From Todiramphus chloris collaris (Eukaryota; Chordata; Aves; Coraciiformes; Alcedinidae), in NCBI GenBank assembly GCA_025345505.1, contig JANVCC010000077.1:9975163-10039162 (forward strand): DNA of 64,000 nucleotides, written 5' to 3'. Shown here one piece after another: positions 36,317 through 47,818 of the stretch. The notes beneath the pieces are model-generated. The model searched no databases, was not told the origin of the DNA, and saw only the letters and a program-made list of their open reading frames with translations. Numbering within the stretch: the first letter of the stretch is position 1; each line of letters begins with the position of its first letter. The translations under genes and the position numbers were made by a program.

Positions 36317-38441
36317 CTTATTTTGTCTTCCAGGCAGCATGGCAATTCATACAGACCGTGGGTAATCCATCTGCAGGTCAATGCCCACAGGCTCTGATGG
36401 TTCACTGGGTAGGAAGCACCTCAGGATTGCTTGGGGCAGGATCTGTGCAGGAGTGCTTCACAGCCGCACCAAGAGCAGTGACAATAAAGTGCTGGCTCAG
36501 GGGGCTTTCCAAGAGGCAAGGGTGTAACTCTTTTCTTCACTTACACCAACACTGTTATTCCTGTCAGTGCAGATTTACTGGATGTCCATGGCGATTTTTC
36601 CCTGGCATTAGTACATATGAAGCTGTAGATGAGGTACGGAGGAGTGGGTATTTCACCCAGCACAGCCCACAGTGTGTGTTGAGGGCTGGGAAGAGGCTGT
36701 ACCATGAAGTGTGATGTGAGGAGGAATGTGGCTACAGGGGCACATCACTGCATAGCCCCACTGGGGCTCTGAATGAGATCAGCATTGAGTCAGCCAGCAG
36801 GTGAGCCTGCAGAAAAAACCCTTTATTGTCTTGGGGTGACGGGGATGACTGTAACGACCTTTGCTCACAAGAGCACTGCAAGAATTAACTGCTTTAATGT
36901 GCATGAAGTGCTGTGGGGATAAAAAGGACTGTGTAAATCCTGAGGTGGTTGATGCTGACAACACTAGATTAAAAATGTCTTTTAGTCACCCAAAGTCGTC
37001 TTCAGAATTGAACAAAAACCTGAAAGAAATTAGAGACTTCTTTGCTTGGACTCATTTTGCTTTATTGTTCTGCAAGGTTTTACCCTTCAGCATAGCTGCA
37101 CTCTAACTCTTAACTAGAAGCACCATGACATCTAGAGCAATAACTATTATTTACTCAGTTCCCAATAGATGCTTCTGTAATAGCTTCTGAGGATACCGTT
37201 TCTCCCAAACCATGGGTGCCACGAGTATACACAAAATTGAGTCGTCAACACTGCTGAGCCTTCAGATTCTTGTAATACTACTGCTTTGAATGCCCTGAGT
37301 TTCTAGATGGGAGATGGGAATTTAATAGCAGGAAACATGTAGATTTCTGATTTTTATAGGGCATTAATTGATTTAGCTGGGGCAATGCCAAATATAACAA
37401 CAACAAAAAAAAGACATGTTACCATTTTATGACTGCTGCCAGACCACTAAACACATCTTTTCGTTAATCACACTCTGAAATCCTGCCATCTCTCCAAATC
37501 CTTAGACCTGTAAATCAAATTTAGGGAAGACGAAGCAGGATGTTATAAATCACTCCGGAATTCAGCAGAAAGAAGCAGGAGGAGAAGAAAATGTTAACAA
37601 TTTTTAATAGGAGATGACAAGGCAAGACTGAGCTGCCTATCAGTGAGTGTGGGAACCAAGTTGTAGATGTGCCTGGCTATTTGGAAGTGCTGCTAACAGG
37701 AGAGTGGAGCTTGAGGGAAGCACCTGGAGAAAACAAAAGTGTAAGTTGTGCTCCTCCTACTTATTTCCTAGGTTAGAAAAAGGATGGGATTATCACAAAT
37801 GGTCTTTTTGTATCATCCTGGAGTTTACTTCATTTAAAAGACAACACTGAGTTTTGTACTGCTCTTTTGAATAGGTTGTTACGACCTATTTGGCTTCTAC
37901 AAATGCTGTGGATTGCAAGAAAACAGCCAGTATTTGGGGCATTTTCTTTTTTTTTTTTTTGCTACTTTAGCATTGCTAGGGGCTTTTTGTTTGTGTTTGA
38001 TCAAAATCAATGCAACTTTAGATAGTGTATTTGCATCTCCCCACTTTATTACAGAGTTAGGACAGAGGAAGTTGACTAAGTGCTTGACCCTGTGCTAATT
38101 AAGTCATAGGCTGAAGTCATAGCTATGCATGTCAGTTGAAAAGGATTTTTTTGGCTCTGAAGATTGATCCTTTAAATATTTTAAAGTTGTGCTGGATAAC
38201 AATCTTACTAAACATCCCACTGTTGTGTAAAACAGAACCCCAAATGATTTTCTACTCTACCAAATTTCTTCATGTTTTAATTTACTAAAACATTGCAACA
38301 AATATCGTAACTCTTGTATTTTGAGGAACCAAAGAAATCCTCAGACTTTAACACACATCACTTACGCAGCTGTCACTATAAGTTGAATTATTTGCACATT
38401 AGGAAATATATTTTAAAGGTTTGGGGCATAGCTTACAGAAT

Positions 38442-38566
38442 ATTTTTGTTTGGTTTGTTGTTGCTTTGTGGGTTTTGGGTTTTTTTTTTTGTTTGGGTTT
38501 TTTTTTTTAATGATTCAAGAATTGTCATACTTGTGGTTTCTTGTTGGTTTTTTGGGGTTTGTTTGG
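38442..38566 (+). repeat. T/G-rich low-complexity tract, two blocks
   Basis: Bases 38442-38508 are nearly all G and T, with T11-T13 runs broken by GGG. A short unique spacer follows, then a second G/T block at 38531-38566 (TTGGTTTTTTGGGGTTTG). The spacer suggests either an interrupted tract or two independent expansions. Confidence 0.88.
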
Positions 38567-41500
38567 ACAAAATTCCATGGTTTTTAGTAGGGCAAGTCTG
38601 ACACTGACTAACAGTGCATCTAAGTTTATTTCCATCTCCGTTACACATGTTAATAAAGTACTTGCCAGGATGATCTGTCACCTCTCTTTGTGTTCCCAGG
38701 ATTCAGTTTTGTCTTCTCTTTTCCTTCACTTGTGTCTTCAGTATATGATCCATAAGCTGCTTTATGTCACTGCTGATCACAGCTGAGTCATGCACTTGGG
38801 TCCTGGGTCTGAACGCTTTCCAGGCTTAGGGAGCTGTGAACTTTGAACTCTCTGTTTCACAGACCCCAACAAAAATCAATCACGCCCAAGAGCCCAGGCT
38901 CTGAAACAAGCTCAGCAGTAAGGTTCACTCTGAAGCCATGGCCAGGATCTGCTTTGTTCTCTGCTTGCTCTCCTTTGTGACTTTGGAGATGCTCAGACAC
39001 AGTGTTGCTGACCCACTACTATTAACAGATCTCTCTTATTTCGTGCCTCCTCTGGGCTTTTAACTTGACATTATCTAACTACCCAAATGAGAAGGAAGGT
39101 GAGAGTAGCAGCACTCAGGCTACTTGTTCCAGGCAATTGCCACGCTGTAGCATTTATGGACCTTGAATGTCAAGCATTTTAACAATCTCAGCTTGACTGA
39201 ACAAGACTTAATTATTAATAAGGAGAAAGATATTCTACAAGTGTAAGACCACCATGTGCATAAAGGGATACTATTTTTATTATTGGTTCTGTTTAGCATT
39301 CCAGTATTAAAAGGCCACTGAAGAGGCTGATTCCATTATACCTAGCATAAAATTTTGAGAAAACAGCCCTTGTTAGACAGTCTAGGGGGAAATGTCTTGT
39401 GTCATGTTCTCAGTTGTTATATTTAACCAAAATGTGGGTATTTGCATTGCTGCAATACCAAACTGGAATTTGCTAGTATGTCTCAGAGGTGTTTATGTCT
39501 GGTTTATATGCATGTTAATTTGGTTGTATGGTCTTTTCCTAGCTCAGGGGTTGTGCATTTATGCTGACAGAACAGATATGCAGAAGAGGGCACCTCTACC
39601 CAGGACTTGTAGAGATGGTGATCAGAATCAGTGCTTCAGCCGAAGTTAATCTATTTATGACTTTTCTTATGACTATAGCAGGGACCACGCTGGTAACAGT
39701 CCATCAGCAAAACAATTAACATCCTCAAAGATAAGCTTTGCCACTATCAGTGGCAGAAAAATACTCCACAGATTAAGTCAAACAGCAGTAATTGCCACAA
39801 GACTTGCTATGGCTTCTACTGAAGTTCCTTGGTGTTCCTGGTATCAGCTCCAAGACAGCATGTAAATCATCACAAGAACATGCTAGTGCAACTTCTTAGA
39901 AGGAAGGTCTTATTATTTTTTTTTGTACTTAAGTGTGAAAAGACAGAAAAGGACAAGATGGGTGATGCAGGAACAACAAAGAGTGCCACAATATTACACA
40001 TAGTCATTTCTACAAAGTACTCAGTTGTGATACATTTATTAGTGTTGTTTTCCAGAGGTTGCCCATAGTTAAAATCATGTATCTTGAAAGGACAAAGCTT
40101 TGCACGCTGCCAGCAACATATCACCCTTTGTGGAAACAGCTGATGTTCCAAACCATGAAAGTACAGTACGTTCTCAGTATTTATCCACTGCAGTTCAGAT
40201 TTACCCAACATATGTGGAGTGGTGGGAGTCTCCTTGCAGAGCTCAGGAGAGTTTCCAGCAGATGTAATTCAATCACTAAAAACCAGCAGGAGAGCTGGAA
40301 AACAGACACAATGCCTTCTCCCTTGTGGTATTGGCCTGTTCTGTGCTGGACTCTGACTTGAACACAAAATTTTGTCACTCCAGGAATTATATAGCCACAG
40401 GAGTTACATAACACGTGGCTGTTTAAGTGAAGATATTTTTTTAATGGTTATCACTCCCTGAACCCCTCCAAAATCCAACTTTCAAATTACTTTGTGTAAT
40501 GACAGACAAAGTGCCTGTTCAAGAACCATTGATCATCTCAATTGCTCATCTCCTGCTGCTCTTGTGCTTAAGAGACAAACAGATTTATTTGTTCTCAGAC
40601 GCAGAGATTTTTACTGCATCTCTTGTGCACAATGGTCAAGTCAAAAGAAAATTGCATATTTGAGTAGAGGGAGGAGTGGAACAGTGAGGAGGGAATGTCA
40701 GAGTATAAAACCATGCTAACGATAGTATTTGCCATTGTTATGCTCTTCAGTCATCCTGAAATATTTCCATCTACCTCTTTATCCAGTCATATCTTACTTT
40801 GGCATGTAAGCATTTTTCACAACAAGAACAAAAAAAAGTAGTGAATGGTTCTTGTGTTAAACAAAAGCAATCTTATTGCCATCACTGGGATTCTCAAAAC
40901 ACATACACTTGTGGGTAACGTCAGTGAGCCTCTTGCTTTGTCTAAGGGTCTTTCCCCCTTCTTTGATTTCCCCTCTGTATGAGGAAGTGGTTGAGATGGA
41001 GGATGAGCTCTAGAGCAGGCTTCTCCTAGTTGCTCGGGCAAGTATGACCCTCTTGATTTGATATCATTTGGATAAATGTCTTTCCTCCCCTTGCTAACAG
41101 TTTTTTGCGCTGGGACAATGCTGATGTAAGAAGTCATCACTGTAGTCTGTCTGTCTTAGGGGCAGCTCTGAAAAACAGCAAGTGATATCATAGTAGCATG
41201 AGCTTGAATTGTGTTTTGCAGTCACTGTGAAGTCAGTTCAAAGCATAAAATTAAAGTATTGTGCTGTCAGTAAGCTGAGTTGATGGCCAGCTGAACCGCT
41301 GCTCTTTCTGCTGGCCTTCCTAGGGTATTGATCTTCATAATTGTGATGCTAAATAGTTGGATTCCATTGACTGTATAAAGTCAATAAGTGTTGTAGGCTA
41401 TTCTGCAAGGGTTGGGACTTCTGCTACCCAGCTGTGTCGTGCCTGTGTTCACTTATCTATCACTTCATGCCAGTGCAAGCTCTATAGGGCACAGCCTTTC

Positions 41501-44329
41501 TTCTGATATATAGTCTGTAACATGATGGAGTTCAGCTCTGTGATGAAGTCTTCAAGAAATATGGACTTGCATATCTTCTCTCTATTAAAGTTAAGGCATT
41601 TTATAAAGTATTAGGAACCACTATTCTGAAGTGAAATGTGTAAGTTAATGAGGGTGCAGGAGCAGGTATGTCAGCAGCCCAGAGATAGGTGTCAAGATAT
41701 GATGAAAGAATGTTTAATACGCAACCATGGTAGAGGTAAACATGACATGAATTCTCCTATGAAGAGCATGAATTATAACAACCCCTTTTTTTCAACCAGT
41801 TTAATTGGCTAAAGACTTATCCAGATGTGCATGGTGTAAACCAGTGGCTAAAACCTTTTTAAAACACTCATTCCTTCAGTATCACAGCAGATGACTTCTC
41901 TATCCTGACTGTATTTCAGCCTCAATCATCTGCATTTTATAAGCCCAGACAAATATCTTTATGTATTTTCCCAAGGCTACATAGTTTTTTAGAGACCTTG
42001 TAAATGTCTACACATAGTTTATTGTGCTGTTTAAAGCCTCTCTTCAAATCTTTCCTTTGTCTTGTTGTCTCATTTTTTATTTTTTAATAACTTCTCAAGG
42101 AATTTAGCTTTGAGACTGATAGGCAATGAAATAGAAATAGGACCAAGTGATATAGCTGTTGACTGTTTTCCCAGTACTTACCCTGGTTTTATTTGTTTCT
42201 CTCCCAGTGGCAACATTTATTAGAGAAGTATCTGGATTCAGAATTCATCTGTTAAAAGCTTAATTGCAGCACCAATGACTTGATTAATTTTTTCTTATAT
42301 CATTAGATTTTTTTTTTGCCTTCTAAAATTGATATTCATGATAACTTTAATTTTAATCTAAATTTCAAACTGTTGCAGTCTTACTACATCTAAAATAATG
42401 AGACCTTATGTCAGCAGCTGGACTCAGAATAAGTTTGTGTATTTTTTTCTTCCAGCCATGGTTTAGTCATTGGCATGCAGCACGACTCCTGATGCTCATC
42501 ATATGCAGGGAAATGGCTTTAGGGAACTGTTCATCAGCATTTAGGAAACATGAACTTCTTAAGCTTCTCTTTATCTGGAGGGTGGTTTGCAAAAAGGTAT
42601 GCATATTATTGTTTGAACTTAAAAATGAGATCCTGTGCATACCCTCTGGCTTAACATCATTTTATCAGTTTCCTTTTCCTTGCAAATACTGCTATTATTG
42701 CAGCAGATGTCACACCAGGTGAGGTAGCTGCTATGTGCCTGTGTGTAGCAGTAGTTGACATTGCAAGGCCTCCAGCCATGGCACCAGAGCTCCAGAGGTG
42801 CACATGGCATGAGCAGGAATATTTTTCAGTGCTTGTGTGAGAAGAGAGTCAAGGTTGATGATACGTAGCAGAGACTACGTTTTTAGTGAGGCAGATCCTC
42901 AAGTGCTATAAAGCAGTGCAGCTCTGATAATGAAGAGCTTAAATGTGAAATGTCATCCACTTTCCTTTTAAATATAGAAGTTAAATAATAAATATAATTC
43001 AGAATTATTCCTGTTCTAGTTTATTACCTATTTTTATGCTTCTATAAAGAAGTAATTTTTAATACACTCATTAATTTTGTCGTTGTGGAACAAGGTACAT
43101 ACACAATAAATCCCATGCAATGGGTGGGGGGAACCAATGAATAAACAAAAGAACAAAACCTACTTGCAGAAAGCTTTCAAGTGTCCTGAATTTTGCGTTA
43201 AAATAGTTTTTTTTCTTTCTGTTATTTGTGACTTGACATTTTATTAGCTACAAAAGAAGTTCAACCTTGATTATACCAAATTGCTTGCCTCCTTTCACTT
43301 AATCCTTTAAACATTACAAAAAAGCTGTTAGTATTAAATATTTTAAGCTCTATACAGTCAATTAGCACCAAGCATTTTGAGTGCTTTCTGGGAGGAGAGT
43401 ACTGTCTGCCCAGATGGGGGAAAGGGACAGTCTGAGCCCCAAGGCTACTGTGTTACTGAAGCTGGGGAGGTGGGTGATGGGGTACATGGTTGTATGCTAT
43501 TTTTTTGCTATAAAGTTGAGGTTGTTTGTGGTTTGCTTTTTTTGTTTTTCTTTTTTTCCTCTGGAGAGCTGTCGCTCTTTTTATCACTCTTCATAGCTGT
43601 GCAGATCTAGTCTGCCTTAGGGCAGCAATTTTCTGTGCTTCAGAGAAATCTTGGGTAACTTAAATGAGATGATAAATAAATACATTGGTTAGCCAGCCAA
43701 GATGAAGCATAGGTCTGCACAATGGTTAGCTCCCCATATTTATAAAAATAAAGCACAATCATCTCGAAACACTTTAGGTTCCCTAAGGGAAGAAGAGGAA
43801 ATTTTTTTGGGAAAGGCAAATGCTTCAAGAGAAAATGTCCTTTTCTTGCAGTTACCTAGATCATTTACAGTGCTGACAATAAGTAATAATCCCAAGTGTT
43901 TACTTTTAAGAGGTCTGTACATCAAGTACGCTGATAAAAACATGACAACAATCACTAAGATTGTGTTTCTTGTCAGAATTCAGGATGCAGCTTTCAAAAG
44001 TAGTTGAACCCTTCGTCCTGCTGTATTTCAATGCAAATGTATTAATGTAAAAGCTGGATATCCAGCAAAAGACTAGGCAGGTGTCTATAAAGCCTTAAAA
44101 AGCCCAACTGCCAAACAGCAGGAAAATAGGTTGGCCATGCAGTGGTATTAATCATCTCTACAGGTATCCAGGAGAGGAAATAGAAGTATTCAAGTGGGCT
44201 ATTAGGCATGATGGCTGTGCATCTGCCAGGTAAGTGTGTCCCTTGGAGAACAGAGTAGGCACACAGAACTCCAACTGTCTTCAAGCTCTGAGGATTTGGC
44301 ATCTTGCTGCCCTGCCGCCACCCCCCCAG

Positions 44330-44745
44330 CACATGCTTGCCTGTGTGCTTAGCAATCTTCAGCTGGTTCTCTTCCATGAACTTGTCCATCGTTTTCGTGA
44401 GCCTAAGTGCAATTTTTAAGGTGGGCAATATCACGTGGCATGAAGGTTGCTAGACTGGCTAAGGGGTTTTATAAAGAACCACCTCTCTTTACCTGTTCTG
44501 AGCCTGCCAACTGCTAGCTTAATTTGATGGCCCCAATTCTTATATTGAAGAGGCTGTGCACAAACAGATCCTCTTCTCCAGCTCTGTGTAACTCCAGATT
44601 TTGCATCCTTTCACTCTATCACCCCTGAGCACCTGTATTCTAGCCTGCAAAGTCCTAGCCTGCTTAGCTGTTTCCTGTAAAGAAGCCTTTCCATGCCTTG
44701 ACTGATCCCTTTTTCTCTTCTTTTCTACCTTTTCCACCCCTACTA
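44330..44745 (-). mobile_element. Old CR1 LINE copy, 3' region, minus strand
   Basis: Read on the minus strand, this contains the order found in older avian/reptilian CR1 3' regions: AATATAAGAATTGGGGCCAT, CATCAAATTAAGCTAGCAG, CAGGCTCAGAACA, AGGTGGTTCTTTATAA and then GGACAAGTTCATGGAAGAGA. It is more divergent than the other copies, lacks a recognisable terminal octamer and may extend to about 44290. The open frame crossing it (minus 44042-44434, 130 codons) looks protein-like around the MDKFMEEN stretch, but that word is the repeat's own GACAAGTTCATGGAAGAG block rather than a host gene. Confidence 0.65.
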
Positions 44746-46176
44746 TTAATAGGGAGGTGCGGAAAGATGAAGATATTTCTCTGAGATAAACATCTTAAAT
44801 AAGGTGACTTTTTCTGGAAAAATCTTCCTCCTTTTGTTCACACTTGGAGGTCCCTTTCTATGTTTAACACTGGCAGGTACTTGTCAGCCTTATATATGCA
44901 CCTCCCTGCAATGCTCTTGTAGGCTGGTTACTGCCTCCAAGGCAGAATATTCATTTATCTTCATATTAGCTACCATGGTCAGGTTGTTTGATTTCCAGGG
45001 CTTTATAACCACTTCTCAGCGAGCTTTTTTTTTATGGATGACTGTTCATTAGGATCTGGATGGAGATATCACTGTAGGACACCTTGTAATCCTGTATTTC
45101 CAAAAATAGAGCTGAACTATTTCAAACTGTGTTGGGACTTGGGGGTGTGTGTGAAATTCTTTGGAAAAGCAGAAGGCCTTTTTAAAAATGCAAAGTATTT
45201 TTAGCACTATTCTGTTAAGGTGTGAGTAGGAGGTACATCTATAGGGTGTAGTCTTCCCAGCTTCTAAAAAATACCAGTTCCAGGTCAGTTTAACCTTTGA
45301 AATTGTATTTTCATTAAATAAAGTGAAAGCTAGCAAGAATTTTTCATGGAATTTCTGTAGGAGCTGTTTATTTGTAAAGTTTTGGAAAAGGTGTATTGAT
45401 TTTTGCCTTATCTTTTTTTTTCACCACGCTGTTTCAGCTTTGCTACTGAATAAAGCCCCGAAATGAAAAGGGAGATGGGAAAATTTGACATCACAACCTT
45501 TCTTTTTTTTTGGGCGATGAAGAGATGAATGTGAATTTTTAAAAGCAGCCCGCTTTTCAGTGAGGCATTCTGATGACCTCTTTCTCTTTGGTACAGAACT
45601 CCAAATAATTGCAATCAGCCTTTGAACTTCCAGGCTGATCAGGCGCTGTGATCTTGGGAAGCACGGAGGGCTGAAGGACGTGCTTTAGGGGGAACGCTTG
45701 AGCTCTGGCTACTTCTTCACCACGCTGGATGGCTGCCTAACATAAGAAGGAGCAGCAGTATATTTTCCATCACACTCTTCATGCAGTTCTTAGCAATTGT
45801 TCCCGCTACTCTTCTTGATAATGCTCACAGGGAGCCTAAGAAATGATTGAGCAGTGAGTTGCCCTAGGGCAGCGCCGAGGAGCTCTCATGGGCAAGACAA
45901 CAGCTTTTAGCCAGTCCACGCTTGCTCTGCCGACAATCAGTCCCTTTCACAGCCCCTCCATCAAGCAGGGCACTCACAGTTCAATTGTACAACTTGTGCT
46001 TCTAAAATTAGATTATCTTTTCCTCCTCTTCATCTTTATGGCTTGCTTTTAAACCAAAAGCCATGTTAATGCAAGATTCTGAAACAATTCTGAAACAAAT
46101 GTCCTGAAACAACTTCTTCTTGGGGAGTTTTGTTAAAAAATATTTTATCAGGACCACTGACAATTCACAGAGGAAA
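44746..46176. other. Unique sequence, mildly CpG-enriched at 45422-45935
   Basis: No gene or interspersed repeat is recognised. Between 45422 and 45935 I count about 14 CpG dinucleotides, more than in the surrounding depleted sequence. A 12-base word, TTCACCACGCTG, occurs twice (45420 and 45716). Open frames are below 100 codons. Confidence 0.55.
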
Positions 46177-46285
46177 TTTTGAGCAACTTGGTCTAGTGGA
46201 AGGTGTCCCTGTCTGTGGCAGGGATTAGATGACGAAGAAGGTCCCTTCCAACAGAAGTCATTCTATGATTCTGTCGTTCTAAGAT
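46177..46285 (+). mobile_element. CR1 LINE 3' tail, plus strand
   Basis: TTTTGAGCAACTTGGTCTAG (46177) is followed by TGGAAGGTGTCCCTG, GGCAGGGATTAGATGA and AAGGTCCCTTCCAAC. The terminal repeat is well preserved: ATTCTATGATTCTGTCGTTC, about two and a half octamers of the ATTCTRTG type. It is about 110 bp long and strongly 5'-truncated. Confidence 0.95.
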
Positions 46286-46610
46286 TTCACAGAAATGTGT
46301 TACTTTTGGCTGAACTGTCACTGGGAAAAGGCATCTGGCTTTAGAATGATCAGGCTTTTAAGTATGTCTACATTAATAAATGTGTTTTCACACACCAGGA
46401 AAGTAAAGTAAATATCTCCTTAGTTTCTTGTATCTCCTACAGAACTTAAATATGTTGATTTGGAATTGTAGCTATGAGAAGTAGGCATCTGATGATACTC
46501 CATCAGGAATTCGTATTTCCAAGACTGCTCTACTTCAGTTGCTTTATTCACTACATCTCCCCTTACAGGGTATAGTGTGAATAAATCAATACAAGCCTTA
46601 ATCCTGTCAT
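46286..46610. other. Unique spacer between CR1 tail and ERVL LTR
   Basis: No gene or repeat is recognised in these 325 bases. The 5' boundary of the LTR that follows is uncertain, so the last 20-30 bases may belong to it. Confidence 0.5.
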
Positions 46611-46937
46611 TGGTGGTGTTTGGGGTGTGAGATCCAATGGTTCAGCTGGACCATTGCTGACTGAGAATCTCAGTTGTACTGGGTCTGACTGAGCTGAAGC
46701 TACATTTCCCCATAGCAGCCTTCCCAGTTGCTGTGCTTTGTCTTGAGCTGGAAAGGTGCTGGTAACACACCCTTCGTGTGGCTACTGCTGGGCAGGGCTT
46801 GCACAGCACCAAGGCTGGTTTTCAACATTCCCCCCACAGTGAGATGGGGTGGACAAGATCTTGGGAGGGGTTACAACTGGGACAGCTAACCCAAACTGAC
46901 CAAAGGGATATTCCATACCATATGATGTGAGTTGAAC

Positions 46938-46956
46938 TATAAAAGCTATAAAAAGG
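46938..46956 (+). promoter_or_regulatory. Tandem TATA boxes of the ERVL LTR
   Basis: TATAAAAG (46938-46945) and TATAAAAAGG (46947-46956) lie 9 bp apart, downstream of the conserved CCATATGATG block. They are at the expected promoter position of this LTR family. Whether the LTR is still active is unknown. Confidence 0.7.
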
Positions 46957-47044
46957 AGTGTGGTGGGGTGCATCTGCTTGTCCTCCAGAGCAACTGCCTG
47001 CTTCCCAAAAAGGGCCAGGCATCACCTGCTGATGGGAAGTAGAG

Positions 47045-47102
47045 ATTAAATCTTTGTTTTCTTTCACTTCCACGCACAGCATTGTTTTGCTTCTTCATTA
47101 AA
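47045..47102 (+). terminator. ERVL LTR polyadenylation signals
   Basis: Two ATTAAA hexamers (47045-47050 and 47097-47102) lie about 100-160 bp downstream of the TATA boxes. The second, in TTCATTAAACTG, is the one conserved in this LTR type. Confidence 0.6.
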
Positions 47103-47657
47103 CTGCTCTTGTCTTAGCCCATGAGTTTCACTTTACTTTTCTTCCCCCTGGACCAGCTGAGAGAAAGGTCGGGGGGAGTGATAGAGTGGCTTGGTGGGCA
47201 TCTGGCATCCAGCCAAGGTCAAACCATCACCTCAGTGCAACACCCTTCCATTACTCACATGTAATGAATCCAGGGTTGGCTTGTACTGACATCCTTCTGC
47301 ATCACCTAGTCAATCCAAAAAGCTCCACAAGCTGAGCGTGTAGCAGGGACTCACGGCTCAGCGCTTCTGTTACAACAGAGTTGAGAGGAGAGCATGTTTT
47401 CTGAAAAAAGCAAATAATAGTGGTGTTTCAACAGTAAAAGCCATGGTTCTCTGCTATATCTAGTTAGAGGAAGAAACAGAAGTTCATGGTGCAGGCCTGC
47501 TGCCAGGCAGTTCTGACCTAGGGGCTTCTAGCTCAGGATATGTTGAACATTTTTTTTACCTGTTCAGGTAAATAGGCAGGTGCTGGGCCTCTAGATCTCA
47601 TGTCTTACATAATGCTCTTATTTTCCTGTTGTGATCTGAGTAATGGCCCAGTTCCCA

Positions 47658-47818
47658 CACGTGTTGAACAAGCGACCACTCGCCAGGCACGTGAAAAATC
47701 CCGGCTCCCTTTCCTAGGACAGGTTACCTTTGGCTCGATGCGGTGTGAAGTTGACTGCGGCTCACGCTTTCTGTTCGGGAAGATACAAACCCTGTTTGTC
47801 AAACTGTAAGCCCCAGCG
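47658..47818 (+). promoter_or_regulatory. Compact CpG cluster with two E-boxes; possible promoter or first exon
   Basis: I count 11 CpG dinucleotides in about 160 bp, while most of the window is CpG-depleted. Two canonical CACGTG E-boxes start at 47658 and 47688, exactly 30 bp apart; the first lies in the palindrome ACACGTGT. At the 3' side, AAACTGTAAGCC (47804) and AGCGGTAAGC (47815) each resemble a splice donor. The cluster could be a small regulatory element or the first exon of a transcript running to the right, about 430 bp after the ERVL LTR. No TATA box or initiator is obvious. The call is inference. Confidence 0.3.

Larger units (their letters stand above)
32116..44329. other. Long unique stretch without recognisable genes
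   Basis: Over 12 kb I recognise no interspersed repeat. Simple sequence occurs at 35713 (G10), 36281 (A/C-rich) and 38442 (T/G), with a 21-bp tandem duplication at 35254. The longest open frame is 150 codons on the minus strand (32149-32601), without domain or codon signal. An AAACTAGATGATCT word at 31772, just upstream, resembles CR1 but its flanks do not. An intron or gene desert is the simplest reading. Confidence 0.55.
46611..47229 (+). mobile_element. Avian ERVL-type solo LTR, plus strand
   Basis: The diagnostic core is CAAACTGACCAAAGGGATAT, then TTCCATACCATATGATGT (46891-46928), a hallmark of a common avian ERVL LTR. Upstream lies the block with CATAGCAGCCTTCCCAGTTG (46713) and CTGGAAAGGTGCTGG. 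Downstream are two TATA boxes, CCTGCTGATGGGAAGTAG (47025), ATTAAA polyadenylation signals, and the conserved end CCATGAGTTTCACTT, GGGGGGAGTGA, GGTCAAACCATCA. I see no primer-binding site after 47229 and no gag/pol sequence on either side, so it is a solo LTR left by recombination between two LTRs. The exact 5' end and a target-site duplication could not be fixed. Confidence 0.88.

Noticed and set aside
44225-44240. Strong splice-donor word CAGGTAAGTG on the plus strand
   Set aside because: No acceptor-bounded open exon precedes it, and it lies beside a decayed CR1.
44042-44434. 130-codon minus-strand frame that looks like a real protein
   Set aside because: The protein-like part coincides with a conserved CR1 block (GACAAGTTCATGGAAGAG) in an old CR1 copy.
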